From: Gallionellales bacterium GWA2_54_124
GTDB lineage: Bacteria; Pseudomonadota; Gammaproteobacteria; Burkholderiales; Gallionellaceae
Assembly (NCBI GenBank): GCA_001801025.1
Contig: MGWO01000007.1
Coordinates: 1 to 64,000, forward strand
Length of the DNA: 64,000 nt
Reading direction: 5' to 3'
The notes below the pieces were generated by a model. That model saw nothing but the letters and a program-made list of their open reading frames with translations. It made no database searches and had not been told where the DNA came from. This document shows positions 37,101 to 46,538 of this stretch, in pieces. Position numbers and translations under genes: made by a program. The stretch's first letter is position 1. Each line of letters begins with the position of its first letter.

Positions 37101-38428
37101 TCCGCCACTCTTAGTAGCAAGCCCTTCAGGTACGCGCCTTCGGGGAAACTGAGCAATACAGGATGGTCGCCGCTTGCATGCAGGTGGCGAACAATCTGCG
37201 CATCGACCCCCGCATCGAGTGCAGCACCGGCGATGATTTTCTGGAACAGTTCCTCGCTGATGCCGCCCGAACAGGAGTAGGTAAACAGCAAGCCGCCCGG
37301 ACGCAGCAGTTTGAAACCCAGCAGATTGATGTCCTTGTAGCCGCGCGCGGCTTTTTCGGCAAAGGCGGCGGTCGGTGCGAACTTCGGCGGATCGAGGATG
37401 ATCATGTCGAAGGTTTTTCCCTGATCGCGCAGTTTACGCAGTGCGACAAACACATCCGCCTCCTGCCATTCGGCACGTGACTCATCCAGATCGTTGCGAG
37501 TCAGGTTATCCGTCGCGATATGCAGGGCTTCGCCTGAGGCATCCATGGACAGCACGGATTTTGCGCCGCCGCGTAAGGCATACAGCGAGAAGCCGCCCGT
37601 GTAGCAGAAACAATTGAGCACATCTCGACCTGCGGCCAGCGTTTCAGTCAGTTTGCGATTGTCGCGTTGGTCCAGATAAAAGCCGGTTTTCTGGCCATCG
37701 GCCACATCCACTCGAAAACGCAGGCCATGCTCAATCACTTCGACCGTATCGGGTAGCGTGCCGCGCAACACGCCGCAGCGCAACTCCAGCCCTTCGAGCG
37801 TACGCGAATCGGAATCGGAGCGCTCATAGATGCAGGCGGGATGGCACAGTTCCTGCAAGATATCGGCGATCTGTTCGCGCCAGTGTTCTATGCCGGCGCT
37901 GCCGATCTGCATGACCAGCACATCACCATATTGATCCACAATTAGCCCAGGCAGTCCGTCCGATTCGGCATGGATTAAGCGCATGCCGCTGCTGTCTTTT
38001 TGTAAATTGAGTCCGGTGCGGCCTGCAATCGCAGTTGCAATCTTGCGGCGGAAAAAGTCTGTGTCGATTGCCTCCTCAGGATTCCATGACCAGACCCGTG
38101 CGGTGATTTGCGAACCTGCGTTGTAAGCGGCTTGCGCGACAAAGTTCCCGCTCGAGTCCACAACTTGCAGTGTGTCGCCGCTCACGGGTGCGCCATCGAT
38201 GCGCTCGATCGCACCGGAAAATACCCAGGGGTGGCGGCGCAGCAATGATTTTTCACGGCCTTCTTTTAAGATGATCGCCGCCTGTGCCATCGCATCACCT
38301 GCAACAGGTACGCTGCGCGACTGGGTGGCAGGTCGCGCCTCACGCTGGGTGCGTTTGCGAAAATCGCGATTGCCCTGGGAAGTGCGGTGCGGGGTCGAAG
38401 GTGATCTGGAATTCGTAGGTTTGCTCAT
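37097..38428 (-). CDS. rlmI: RlmI-type 23S rRNA (cytosine-C5)-methyltransferase
   Basis: 443 residues from ATG 38428, which overlaps the xerC stop as ATGA; the first 46 residues are basic and disordered, then a PUA domain starts at AAIILKEGREKSLLRRHPWV. The SAM-binding motifs NCFCYTGGFSLYALRGGAKS and MIILDPPKFAPT are intact. RlmI methylates C1962 of 23S rRNA in E. coli. The basic N-terminal tail is longer than in E. coli RlmI. Its end converges with the reductase gene, four bases overlapping. Confidence 0.88.
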   Translation of the reverse strand: MSKPTNSRSPSTPHRTSQGNRDFRKRTQREARPATQSRSVPVAGDAMAQAAIILKEGREKSLLRRHPWVFSGAIERIDGAPVSGDTLQVVDSSGNFVAQAAYNAGSQITARVWSWNPEEAIDTDFFRRKIATAIAGRTGLNLQKDSSGMRLIHAESDGLPGLIVDQYGDVLVMQIGSAGIEHWREQIADILQELCHPACIYERSDSDSRTLEGLELRCGVLRGTLPDTVEVIEHGLRFRVDVADGQKTGFYLDQRDNRKLTETLAAGRDVLNCFCYTGGFSLYALRGGAKSVLSMDASGEALHIATDNLTRNDLDESRAEWQEADVFVALRKLRDQGKTFDMIILDPPKFAPTAAFAEKAARGYKDINLLGFKLLRPGGLLFTYSCSGGISEELFQKIIAGAALDAGVDAQIVRHLHASGDHPVLLSFPEGAYLKGLLLRVAD

Positions 38429-39327
38429 GGTTTTCTCTTAGCGCGCGGATGTGCGGCATCGTAAATTTTGCTCAAATATTGGAAATCGAGGTGGGTGTAA
38501 ACCTGCGTGGTGGAGATGCTGGCGTGTCCTAGCATTTCCTGGACGGCGCGCAAATCTCCCGAGGATTGCAATACGTGGGTGGCGAACGAGTGGCGCAGCA
38601 TATGCGGATGTACGCTGCTGGTGATGCCTTGCTTGATGCCCCATTGCTTCATGCGCAGTTGCACCACGCGCGGTGAAATGCGTGCGCCTCGCGCGCCGAC
38701 AAACAGTGCGGCTTCACCCCCATTGGCAAGTTGAGGCCGCACAGCGAGCCATTCGTGCAGGGCGCTGATGGCACAGCCGCCAAGCGGTACGATGCGGGTC
38801 TTGTGGCCTTTGCCGGTCACGCGCACTTCGCCCGCAATGATGTCTGAGCGCATCGATTCTGCGTCAAGATCGATCAGTTCCATTAGACGCAGGCCGGAAG
38901 AATAAAACAGCTCGAACATCGCCTTGTCGCGTATTGAATCAGGCGTATCGGTTGGCAGATCGACCATGCGGACCGCCTGATCGGGAGACAAGGCCTGAGG
39001 TAATGCTTTGGCCGACTTGGGCGCGCGCAAGCCTACACAGGGGTTATCGGTAAAGCCGTGATCGCGCAGCAGATAGTTGTAAAAGCCGCGCCAGGCCGAT
39101 AGCAGGCGGGCGAGCGAACGGCCGCCCAATCCCGAACTGTGCAGTTGCCCGATGTAGCGACGGATATGGCCGACTTTCAAATCGGCCAATGCGTGTCCTG
39201 CGCTCAGTTCGAACAGATGTGTCAGATCGCGCGCATAACTCTCCGCGGTCAGCTTCGAGTAACGGCGTTCCCCCTGCAGCCATGCCAGGTACCCTTGCAA
39301 ATAAGCATGGTTAGGGTCCTGGCTCAT
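38425..39327 (-). CDS. xerC: Tyrosine recombinase XerC
   Basis: 300 residues. The N-terminal core-binding domain YLAWLQGERRYSKLTAESYA and the catalytic residues Arg in SSGLRLMELIDL, Lys in GKGHKTRIVPLGG, HMLRHSFATHVL, LGHASISTTQ and the nucleophile Tyr in VYTHLDFQYLSKIYD are all present; the final segment is XerC-like. It works with XerD at dif. The dapF-DUF484-xerC order is a widespread proteobacterial operon. Overlaps rlmI. Confidence 0.95.
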   Translation of the reverse strand: MSQDPNHAYLQGYLAWLQGERRYSKLTAESYARDLTHLFELSAGHALADLKVGHIRRYIGQLHSSGLGGRSLARLLSAWRGFYNYLLRDHGFTDNPCVGLRAPKSAKALPQALSPDQAVRMVDLPTDTPDSIRDKAMFELFYSSGLRLMELIDLDAESMRSDIIAGEVRVTGKGHKTRIVPLGGCAISALHEWLAVRPQLANGGEAALFVGARGARISPRVVQLRMKQWGIKQGITSSVHPHMLRHSFATHVLQSSGDLRAVQEMLGHASISTTQVYTHLDFQYLSKIYDAAHPRAKRKP

Positions 39328-39330
39328 GGA

Positions 39331-39963
39331 TCAGTGATCGAGATAAGGGTGCAGCGCGCTGCCTGCCGCATCGGCGATGCGTTGCAGGAAGACGGTGCCC
39401 ATTTCAGGATAGAAGCGCTGTTTTTCCTCGGAAGCTAATACCAGAAGTCCGACCGATACGCTGCCGGCATGCAGCGGCAGATAGGCGAAAGAATGCAGCA
39501 GTGCGGCATTTTCGCCGAACCAGCTGGCCGTGTCGTGTGCGGCCTGATGCAGGCAGACGGGTTTGACCTGTTCGTCGGTAAACATCAGCACTTCCATGCT
39601 AGGCGGGGTCACCTGCCACAAATGCAGGGCGACATGCGGGACGGAAAAAATATCGCGCAACAGATGCGGGATCATTTCCTGCAATGTGGTCAAATCACGC
39701 GCGGCGAACAAAGAGACCGTGAATTCATGTACCTTGTTTTGCAGGGCTTCGTTTTCCCGGGCGAATTCGAGCATTTCGTACATCTGTTTTTCCAGCACCC
39801 TGTTTTTTTCGCGCAAAGCCAGCAGTTGCCGTTCTCCCAGTGAAATCGTGCGGCCGCCATGCGGATGTGCCAGGGTAATTTGCGCGAGGGTTTCGAGATG
39901 CTCTTCAAAAAATTCCGGGGTGTTCAGCAAATAGTGTGCAACGTCTTCTGAATTCATGCTCAT
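39331..39963 (-). CDS. DUF484 family protein
   Basis: 210 residues with the DUF484 start EDVAHYLLNTPEFFEEHLE, a coiled-coil helix (about 50-85; LREKNRVLEKQMYEMLEFAR) and a GAF-like C-terminal part with WFGENAALLHSFAYLPLH. It lies three bases from dapF and xerC genes on either side, the classical setting for this family. Its biochemical role is unknown. Confidence 0.9.
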   Translation of the reverse strand: MSMNSEDVAHYLLNTPEFFEEHLETLAQITLAHPHGGRTISLGERQLLALREKNRVLEKQMYEMLEFARENEALQNKVHEFTVSLFAARDLTTLQEMIPHLLRDIFSVPHVALHLWQVTPPSMEVLMFTDEQVKPVCLHQAAHDTASWFGENAALLHSFAYLPLHAGSVSVGLLVLASEEKQRFYPEMGTVFLQRIADAAGSALHPYLDH

Positions 39964-39966
39964 GCC

Positions 39967-40797
39967 TTATAAGTTAATTTCGCCTGAAAATACGCTGATC
40001 GCAGGCCCTGTCATCAGTACCGGAGTCTCTTCGCCGCCCCACGCGATGCTGAGGGTGCCGCCATGGGTGGCCACGCTAACCGGGCTGTCCAGCTGTCCGC
40101 GACGAATGCCGGCGACCACAGCAGCACAGGCGCCTGTGCCGCATGACAGGGTTTCGCCTGACCCGCGCTCATAGACGCGCAACCGTACGTGCTGACGATC
40201 CATGATCTGCATGAAGCCTGCGTTGACGCGTTTGGGGAAGCTCGCGTGATGTTCGATCAGCGGGCCCAGCGCTTCCACCGCCGCGCTCTCGACATCGTCG
40301 ACGACTTGCACGGCATGAGGATTGCCCATTGAGACAATGCTGATCATCAGCGTTTGATCTGCAACGACCAGCGGTTGCATCACCTCAATCGCGCCGCCCG
40401 AAAAGGGAATCCGTGCCGCATCGAATACCGGCGCACCCATGTTGACGACCACGCGCCCGTCGGCTTCCAGGCGCGGTCTGATCAGGCCGTTGTGGGTTTC
40501 GACGATGATTTCAGCTTTATTCGTGAGCTTCTGCTCATGCACGAAGCGTACGAAGCAGCGCGCGCCATTGCCGCACTGTTCGACTTCGCCGCCGTCTGCA
40601 TTGAAAATGCGATAGCGAAAATCCGCGCTCGTATCATGCGCCTTTTCGACCAGTAAAATCTGGTCGCAACCGACGCCGAAATGACGGTCAGCGAGCAGGC
40701 GCAATTGTTCGGTGGTCAGCGAAATTCGCTCGCGTACGCCGTCCAGCACCACAAAATCATTTCCCGCGCCGTGCATCTTGGTAAATTTCAACCGCAT
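39967..40797 (-). CDS. dapF: Diaminopimelate epimerase
   Basis: 276 residues. The two catalytic Cys are in [12 protein letters not shown] and [14 protein letters not shown], and the start [16 protein letters not shown] is typical. It converts LL- to meso-diaminopimelate for lysine and peptidoglycan. First of the dapF-DUF484-xerC-rlmI set, starting three bases after the tag stop. Confidence 0.97.
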   Translation of the reverse strand: MRLKFTKMHGAGNDFVVLDGVRERISLTTEQLRLLADRHFGVGCDQILLVEKAHDTSADFRYRIFNADGGEVEQCGNGARCFVRFVHEQKLTNKAEIIVETHNGLIRPRLEADGRVVVNMGAPVFDAARIPFSGGAIEVMQPLVVADQTLMISIVSMGNPHAVQVVDDVESAAVEALGPLIEHHASFPKRVNAGFMQIMDRQHVRLRVYERGSGETLSCGTGACAAVVAGIRRGQLDSPVSVATHGGTLSIAWGGEETPVLMTGPAISVFSGEINL

Positions 40798-40799
40798 TT

Positions 40800-41375
40800 T
40801 TAAACTCCCGCTCTATGTTCTACGTCGTGCCTAAAACAGTCCGTCGTGTGATCGTTGACCATGCCGGTCGCCTGCATCAGCGCGTAGCAGATCGTCGTGC
40901 CGACGAACTTAAAACCACGGCGCTTTAATTCGCGGCTCATCGCATCTGATTGCGCGGTACTCGCGGGTACCTCTGCGAGGCTGCGCCAGTTGTTCTGTAC
41001 CGGTTCGCCATCGACGAATTGCCAGAGAAAACGGTCAAAGCTGCCAAACTCTTCCTGTATGCGGAGAAACTGCTGTGCGTTTGTCACGGTGGATTGCACT
41101 TTCAGGCGGTTTCTCACGATGCCTGCGTCGAGCAACAGCGATGCTATTTTATCAGTGTCATACGCTGCAATGCGCGCGGCATCGAAATTATCGAAGGCGA
41201 TGCGGTAGTTTTCCCGTTTGCGCAAAACCGTAATCCAGCTCAGCCCCGCTTGCGCACCTTCCAGAATCAGAAATTCGAACAGGCGCTGATCATCGTGCAG
41301 CGGAACGCCCCATTCTGTATCGTGATAGCGGCAGTATAAGTCATCGCTGCCCGCCCAGGCGCATCTCACAGTCAT
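40800..41375 (-). CDS. tag: DNA-3-methyladenine glycosylase I
   Basis: 191 residues from ATG 41375, which overlaps the stop of the CoA-binding gene (ATGA); an earlier in-frame ATG at 41399 is less likely. Zn-binding Cys in VRCAWAGSD and [14 protein letters not shown], the helix [20 protein letters not shown], and [23 protein letters not shown] match Tag. It excises 3-methyladenine from alkylated DNA. Forms an operon with the CoA-binding protein and dapF. Confidence 0.95.
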   Translation of the reverse strand: MTVRCAWAGSDDLYCRYHDTEWGVPLHDDQRLFEFLILEGAQAGLSWITVLRKRENYRIAFDNFDAARIAAYDTDKIASLLLDAGIVRNRLKVQSTVTNAQQFLRIQEEFGSFDRFLWQFVDGEPVQNNWRSLAEVPASTAQSDAMSRELKRRGFKFVGTTICYALMQATGMVNDHTTDCFRHDVEHRAGV

Positions 41376-41782
41376 GACAAGGCTGCCCGGTCGCGCCACA
41401 GGCAGCGGTCCATCACCACCGTCATCCCGGCTTGCTGCGCACGTTGTGCCGCAGCATCGTTGATGATGCCCTCCTGCAGCCAGATACGTTTTATGCCGAG
41501 CCGGATGCAGTCCTCGACGATGGCGGGGGTGTGCTCGGCGGCACGAAACACATCGACGATATCGGGCAGCACAGGCAGGCTGTCCAGATCAGGATAGGCG
41601 GCCTCCCCCAACACGGAAGTTACCCCGGGTCTGACCGGGATAATCCGGTAACCTAGTTGCTGCAATCCTCGCGCGACGCGAAAACTGGGGCGTGATTCAT
41701 TGGCTGACAGGCCGATGATCGCAACCGTGCGGATTTGTTGCAGCATCTGAGCAATCGTTGTGGTATCCGGATTGGTAAACAT
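41372..41782 (-). CDS. CoA-binding domain protein (YccU-like)
   Basis: 136 residues of the CoA-binding Rossmann family: TVAIIGLSANESRPSFRVAR, QQLGYRIIPVRPG and IKRIWLQEGIINDAAAQRA. Homologous to E. coli YccU and the N-terminal part of acyl-CoA synthetases (ADP-forming). Role unknown. Stop overlaps the tag start. Confidence 0.9.
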   Translation of the reverse strand: MFTNPDTTTIAQMLQQIRTVAIIGLSANESRPSFRVARGLQQLGYRIIPVRPGVTSVLGEAAYPDLDSLPVLPDIVDVFRAAEHTPAIVEDCIRLGIKRIWLQEGIINDAAAQRAQQAGMTVVMDRCLWRDRAALS

Positions 41783-41809
41783 GGCGATCGTATTGATATA
41801 AATGGTGTG

Positions 41810-42946
41810 TTAAGTCATCTGCAGGTGGTGGGTGCCGCTCATCACGTCGCGGTCAGCGGTGTGGCGGCTTTCCAGCTTGATTTTGAGACGCAAGTCATTC
41901 ACCGAGTCCGCATTTTTGAGCGCTTCTTCGTAGCTGATGGCGTGAGACTCATATAAATCAAAAAGTGCCTGATCGAACGTCTGCATGCCCAGTTCACGCG
42001 ATTTGGCCATTACGCCCTTGATCGCATGGACGTCGCCTTTGAAGATCAGATCGGAGATCAGCGGCGAGTTGAGCAGAATTTCCATGGCGGCTGAGCGGCC
42101 TGAACCATCCTTTTTGGGGATGAGGCGTTGCGAGATCAGCGCCTTGACGTTCAGCGACAAGTCCATCAACAACTGTTCACGACGCTCTTCAGGGAAGAAG
42201 TTGATGATACGGTCGAGCGCCTGATTGGCGCTGTTCGCGTGCAGCGTGGCCATGCACAAGTGGCCGGTTTCGGCGAAGGCGACCGCATATTCCATGGTTT
42301 CCCGGTCGCGGATTTCGCCAATTAAAATCACATCGGGCGCCTGACGCAGCGTATTTTTCAGCGCCGCCTGCCAGGACTCCGTATCCACGCCGACTTCGCG
42401 GTGCGTGACGATACAGTTGCCGTGTTCATGCACATATTCGACTGGGTCTTCGATGGTGATGATGTGGCCATAACTGCTTTGGTTGCGATGTCCCAGCATG
42501 CCCGCCAGCGTGGTGGATTTTCCGGAACCTGTTGCGCCCACCAGGATCACCAGACCGCGCTTGGTCATCACGATGTCTTTGAGGATGTCGGGCATGCCCA
42601 TCTCGTCGAGATTGGGGATCTTGGTGGTGATGGTCCGCATGACCATGCCGACATGCTGCTGCTGCATAAACACGTTGACGCGGAAGCGGCCGATGCCATG
42701 CGGGCTGATCGCGAAATTGCACTCATGCGAGGCTTCGAACTCGGCGGTCTGGCGGTCATTCATGATGCTGCGCGCAAGTTCGCGGGTATGCTGGTGTGAC
42801 AGCGGCTGGCTGGAAACCGGCGTCATCTTGCCGTCGACCTTGAACGCGGGCGGAAAGCCTGCGGTGATAAATAAGTCAGATGCTTTCTTGCTGGCCATGC
42901 CGCGTAACAAATTGTGTATCAGCTCGGTGGCCTGATCTCTTTCCAT
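41810..42946 (-). CDS. pilU: Type IV pilus twitching ATPase PilU
   Basis: 378 residues. The PilT/PilU-type hexameric ATPase has a PAS-like N-terminal domain and Walker A VGATGSGKSTTLAGMLG, Asp box DPVEYVHEHGNCIVTHREVG, Walker B VILIGEIRDRETMEYA and the His box GHLCMATLHANSANQALD. The C-terminal extension and ELIHNLLRGMASKKASDLF opening mark it as PilU rather than PilT. It assists PilT in pilus retraction at the inner membrane. Follows pilT. Confidence 0.95.
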   Translation of the reverse strand: MERDQATELIHNLLRGMASKKASDLFITAGFPPAFKVDGKMTPVSSQPLSHQHTRELARSIMNDRQTAEFEASHECNFAISPHGIGRFRVNVFMQQQHVGMVMRTITTKIPNLDEMGMPDILKDIVMTKRGLVILVGATGSGKSTTLAGMLGHRNQSSYGHIITIEDPVEYVHEHGNCIVTHREVGVDTESWQAALKNTLRQAPDVILIGEIRDRETMEYAVAFAETGHLCMATLHANSANQALDRIINFFPEERREQLLMDLSLNVKALISQRLIPKKDGSGRSAAMEILLNSPLISDLIFKGDVHAIKGVMAKSRELGMQTFDQALFDLYESHAISYEEALKNADSVNDLRLKIKLESRHTADRDVMSGTHHLQMT

Positions 42947-42998
42947 GCTAATACTCCTGAATTCTGTTGATTGCGCTACTCACAACGACTAATGACGC

Positions 42999-44042
42999 CT
43001 ATCCCGGGAACATATCCTTGTTCATCGCTTTGGTGCGCGCTTCAGCGGGTGAAATCATATTGCTTTTCACCAGATTGGTCAGGCATTGATCCAGCGTCTG
43101 CATGCCCATGCCTTGCCCGGTCTGAATCGCGGAATACATCTGCGGCACTTTGGCCTCGCGTATCAGGTTGCGGATAGCAGGCGTGCACATCATGATTTCA
43201 TGCGCGGCCACGCGGCCTGTGCCGTCCTTGGTTTTGAGCAACGCCTGGGAAATCACCGCGCGCAAGCTTTCGGACAGCATGGCGCGCACCATTTCTTTTT
43301 CATCGGCCGGAAAGACGTCGATGATACGGTCTATCGTTTTGGCCGCTGAACTGGTGTGCAGGGTGCCGAATACCAGATGGCCGGTTTCCGCCGCGGTCAT
43401 CGCCAGACGTATGGTTTCCAGATCGCGCATTTCACCGACCAGAATCACATCGGGGTCTTCACGCAGTGCGGATCTGAGCGCCGCATTGAAGGACAGCGTA
43501 TCGCGTCCGACTTCGCGCTGATTGATCAGGCATTTTTTTGATTCGTGCACGAATTCGATCGGATCTTCGACGGTCAGTATATGGCCCTGTTCCTTTTCAT
43601 TGATGTAATTGATCATCGCGGCCAGCGTGGTGGATTTTCCCGATCCGGTAGGGCCTGTGACCAGCACTAGGCCGCGAGGGAAGCTCGAAATGTCGGTAAA
43701 AATTTTCGGCGCATTCAAGTCCTCCAGGCTGAATACCTTGGAGGGAATGGTACGCAGCACGGCCGCCGCGCCGCGTTGCTGGATGAAGGCGTTGACGCGG
43801 AAACGCGCCAGATTAGGAATCTCGAAGGAAAAATCGACTTCTTTATTTTCCTCGTAAAACTTGCGCTGCCCGTCGTTCATGATGTCGTAAATCATTGCGT
43901 GAACCTGCTTGTGTTCCATCGCGGGCAAATTGATACGGCGCATATCACCGTGTACACGTATCATCGGCGGCAGTCCGGAGGATAGATGCAGGTCGGAGGC
44001 TTTGTTCTTGACGCCGAAGGCAAGCAGTTCGGTGATATCCAT
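42999..44042 (-). CDS. pilT: Type IV pilus retraction ATPase PilT
   Basis: 347 residues from ATG 44042; the open frame upstream to 44399 overlaps yggS and is spurious. MDITELLAFGVKNKASDLHL is the PilT opening. Walker A VTGPTGSGKSTTLAAMIN, Walker B VILVGEMRDLETIRLAM, GHLVFGTLHTSSAAKTIDR and the AIRNLIRE motif (PAIRNLIREAKVPQMYS) are present. It disassembles pili for twitching motility. Divergent from yggS. Confidence 0.97.
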   Translation of the reverse strand: MDITELLAFGVKNKASDLHLSSGLPPMIRVHGDMRRINLPAMEHKQVHAMIYDIMNDGQRKFYEENKEVDFSFEIPNLARFRVNAFIQQRGAAAVLRTIPSKVFSLEDLNAPKIFTDISSFPRGLVLVTGPTGSGKSTTLAAMINYINEKEQGHILTVEDPIEFVHESKKCLINQREVGRDTLSFNAALRSALREDPDVILVGEMRDLETIRLAMTAAETGHLVFGTLHTSSAAKTIDRIIDVFPADEKEMVRAMLSESLRAVISQALLKTKDGTGRVAAHEIMMCTPAIRNLIREAKVPQMYSAIQTGQGMGMQTLDQCLTNLVKSNMISPAEARTKAMNKDMFPG

Positions 44043-44105
44043 TATAATGTTCCCGGTGAAAAGGCTGACAGCGGCTAGCCTTGATGAAAAAGCGGATGAG
44101 AGATT

Positions 44106-44795
44106 ATGGCAACAATAGCTTCTAATTTGCAAGCTGTGCGCGCAGCAATGGCGGGGGCGGCCGTTTTGGCAGGTCGGGCGACGGATGAAGTCAGTCTGCT
44201 CGCCGTCAGTAAGACGTTTCCCGCGGCCTTCGTGCGCACCGCATTTCAGGCGGGGCAGCGGCGTTTTGCCGAAAGCTATCTGCAAGAAGCGCTGGAGAAA
44301 ATGGCCGCATTGCAGGATCTGGCGATCGAGTGGCATTTTATCGGGCCGGTGCAAAGCAACAAGACGCGCCCGATTGCAGAGAATTTTTGCTGGGTGCACA
44401 GTGTGGATCGCTTAAAAATTGCCGAAAGGCTCTCTGTGCAACGGCCGGTTAATCTGCCGCCGTTGCAATGCTGCTTGCAGGTCAATATTAGCGGTGAGGT
44501 GAGTAAAAGCGGGGTTAGTCCTGATGAGGTCAGTCAGTTGGCACATGAAATAGCCCGCTTACCGAATTTACAATTGCGCGGACTGATGGCGGTGCCGGCA
44601 CCTGCCGATGATCCGCTCGTTCAGCGCACCGATTTTGCTATGTTGCGCGCGCTGTACGATCAGTTAAAAAATGAGGGGTTGCCGCTCGATACGTTATCGA
44701 TGGGCATGTCGCATGATTTTGCGGCCGCGATTGCCGAGGGTGCAACCATGGTGCGCATCGGATCGGCTATTTTCGGCGAGCGCGATTACGATTGA
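44106..44795 (+). CDS. yggS: YggS/PROSC pyridoxal-phosphate homeostasis protein
   Basis: 229 residues. The PLP-binding Lys is in VSLLAVSKTFPA, with WHFIGPVQSNKTR, HSVDRLKIAERL, QVNISGEVSKSG and LSMGMSHDFAAAIAEGATMVRIGSAIFG, all diagnostic of the family (single-domain TIM barrel). It controls intracellular PLP balance. First gene of yggS-proC-yggT-yggU, divergent from pilT as in many proteobacteria. Confidence 0.96.
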   Translation: MATIASNLQAVRAAMAGAAVLAGRATDEVSLLAVSKTFPAAFVRTAFQAGQRRFAESYLQEALEKMAALQDLAIEWHFIGPVQSNKTRPIAENFCWVHSVDRLKIAERLSVQRPVNLPPLQCCLQVNISGEVSKSGVSPDEVSQLAHEIARLPNLQLRGLMAVPAPADDPLVQRTDFAMLRALYDQLKNEGLPLDTLSMGMSHDFAAAIAEGATMVRIGSAIFGERDYD

Positions 44796-44820
44796 ATTTT
44801 TAGAATGGACAGGAATTAAG

Positions 44821-45633
44821 ATGAATATTTGTTTTATCGGTGGCGGCAACATGGCGACGGCGCTGATCGGCGGTCTGCTGGGCCGGGGGTTTAGCGCCTC
44901 GCTTATCAGCGTGGTTGAAATTAACCCGGACAATCGGGCGCGCTTGCAACAGGAATTCGCAGTGCGTGCCGTTGATAATCTGGCGGACGGCGTGGCGGGC
45001 AGCGAGCTTATCGTGTTTGCGGTAAAGCCCCAGCAACTAAGGGATGTGGCGCAGCAGTTAGCGCCCCTGCTGACAGGGCAGTTGCTGCTCTCGATTGCAG
45101 CGGGCATTCGCGCCGTGGATCTGGCGCGCTGGGCGGGCAGCCAGAACATCGTTCGCGCAATGCCCAATACGCCGGCGCTGATACAAAGCGGCATGACCGG
45201 GATGTATGCGATGCCGGCGGTGGATGCCGTTCAGCGCGAAGCGGCACAGAGCGTCCTGGCGGCGGTAGGCGATACGTTGTGGCTGGACGATGAGGCGATG
45301 ATCGATGCGGTCACGGCGATTTCAGGCAGCGGTCCGGCGTATGTGTTTTATCTGATCGAGGCGCTGCAAAGCGCGGCGCAGGAATTGGGCTTTGCGGCGG
45401 ATGACGCGCGCCGTTTGAGTGTGGCGACCTTTCTGGGGGCGAGTAAACTGGCAGCGGCAAGTGTTGATGAGATTTCCGTGCTGCGCGAGCGCGTTACGTC
45501 TAAAAACGGCACGACTGAGCGGGCATTGCTGAGTCTGGCGGAAAACGGCGTTGCTGCACACATTGCACAGGCGGCTCAGGCTGCTGCTGCCCGCTCCCGT
45601 GAAATGGGCGATGAGTTGGGTCGCGCATCATGA
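44821..45633 (+). CDS. proC: Pyrroline-5-carboxylate reductase
   Basis: 270 residues from ATG 44821 after ACAGGAATTAAG; the longer frame to 44671 overlaps yggS. The Rossmann start CFIGGGNMATALIGGLLGRG, AVKPQQLRDVAQQL, RAMPNTPALIQSGMTGMYA and AISGSGPAYVFYLIEAL are typical. It makes proline from pyrroline-5-carboxylate. Overlaps yggT by four bases. Confidence 0.97.
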   Translation: MNICFIGGGNMATALIGGLLGRGFSASLISVVEINPDNRARLQQEFAVRAVDNLADGVAGSELIVFAVKPQQLRDVAQQLAPLLTGQLLLSIAAGIRAVDLARWAGSQNIVRAMPNTPALIQSGMTGMYAMPAVDAVQREAAQSVLAAVGDTLWLDDEAMIDAVTAISGSGPAYVFYLIEALQSAAQELGFAADDARRLSVATFLGASKLAAASVDEISVLRERVTSKNGTTERALLSLAENGVAAHIAQAAQAAAARSREMGDELGRAS

Positions 45634-46196
45634 TGAGCGAGGCACTGCTGTTTTTGCTGGATGTGGTATTGCAGTCTTTCGCTGCGATCTTGTTGCTGCG
45701 TTTTCACCTGCAATGGCTGCGTGCGCCGCTGCGCAACCCGATAGGCGAATTCGTCATGGTGTTCACCGACTTTATCGTGTTGCGCGCGCGCCGCTATGTG
45801 CCTTCCGTCTGGGGATTCGACAGTGCGACGCTGCTGGCAGCTTTGCTGGTTGAGACGGTTTACCTTGCAGGCGTGATGGCGATACAAGGCTATATCGGAC
45901 ACTTTTTCCCGCTGGCAGGTTTGTTGCTGCTCGCCGCAGTCAAACTGCTCAAAATCAGTCTGTATTTGCTGATGGGGGCCGTATTTGCTCAGGCGATTTT
46001 GTCGTGGGTGAATCCGCATACGCGCGTGTCGGCGGTGCTCGATGTGATTACACACCGGTTTTTGGCGCCGCTGCGTCGTATTGTTCCCATGGTCGGCAAT
46101 GTAGATTTGTCATCAATGGTGCTGTTGATCCTGTGTCAGCTGGTCATGATGGTGCCTCTCGCATTATTTGAACGTCTTGCATTAAGTCTCTTCTGA
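45630..46196 (+). CDS. yggT: YggT family membrane protein
   Basis: 188 residues with two YggT repeats, each a pair of membrane helices: one near residues 8-105 (LLFLLDVVLQSFAAILLLRF, PIGEFVMVFTDFIV) and one near 95-185 (YLLMGAVFAQAILSWVNP, FLAPLRRIVPMVGNVDLSSM). Linked to osmotic tolerance and cell-division genes in other bacteria, role unproven. Translationally coupled to proC and yggU. Confidence 0.93.
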   Translation: MMSEALLFLLDVVLQSFAAILLLRFHLQWLRAPLRNPIGEFVMVFTDFIVLRARRYVPSVWGFDSATLLAALLVETVYLAGVMAIQGYIGHFFPLAGLLLLAAVKLLKISLYLLMGAVFAQAILSWVNPHTRVSAVLDVITHRFLAPLRRIVPMVGNVDLSSMVLLILCQLVMMVPLALFERLALSLF

Positions 46197-46486
46197 TGGT
46201 GGCATGGTATCGCCGCAATGGTGAGGTGATCACGCTGACATTGCATGTGCAGCCCGGCGCCAAACGCAGTGAAATTTGCGGTCTGCACGGCGAGGCGCTG
46301 AAGTTAAAACTGGCCGCACCGCCTATCGACGGACGCGCCAATGAGGCGCTGTTGAAATATATTGCTGAATTGTTCCGTGTACCGGTAAGGCAGGTTGAGC
46401 TTAGGCAGGGCGCTCAGTCCCGGCATAAGGTTGTCGCGGTCACAGGCAGCGCAATTAATCCCGAAAGCCTGCTGACTGACCAATGA
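46196..46486 (+). CDS. yggU: DUF167 family protein
   Basis: 96 residues. VITLTLHVQPGAKRSEICGL, LKLAAPPIDGRANEALLKYI and VELRQGAQSRHKVVAV match DUF167. The start overlaps the yggT stop by one base. Role unknown. A bidirectional terminator follows directly. Confidence 0.94.
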   Translation: MVAWYRRNGEVITLTLHVQPGAKRSEICGLHGEALKLKLAAPPIDGRANEALLKYIAELFRVPVRQVELRQGAQSRHKVVAVTGSAINPESLLTDQ

Positions 46487-46514
46487 AAACAGCCCCTGCA
46501 ACAGGGGCTGTTTT
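46487..46514. terminator. Bidirectional terminator
   Basis: AAAACAGCCCCTG and CAGGGGCTGTTTT form a perfect 13-bp inverted repeat with a CAA loop. It ends yggS-proC-yggT-yggU from the left and the carbonic anhydrase gene from the right. Confidence 0.93.
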
Positions 46515-46538
46515 GTGTTGCTACACCGATTGTGAAAT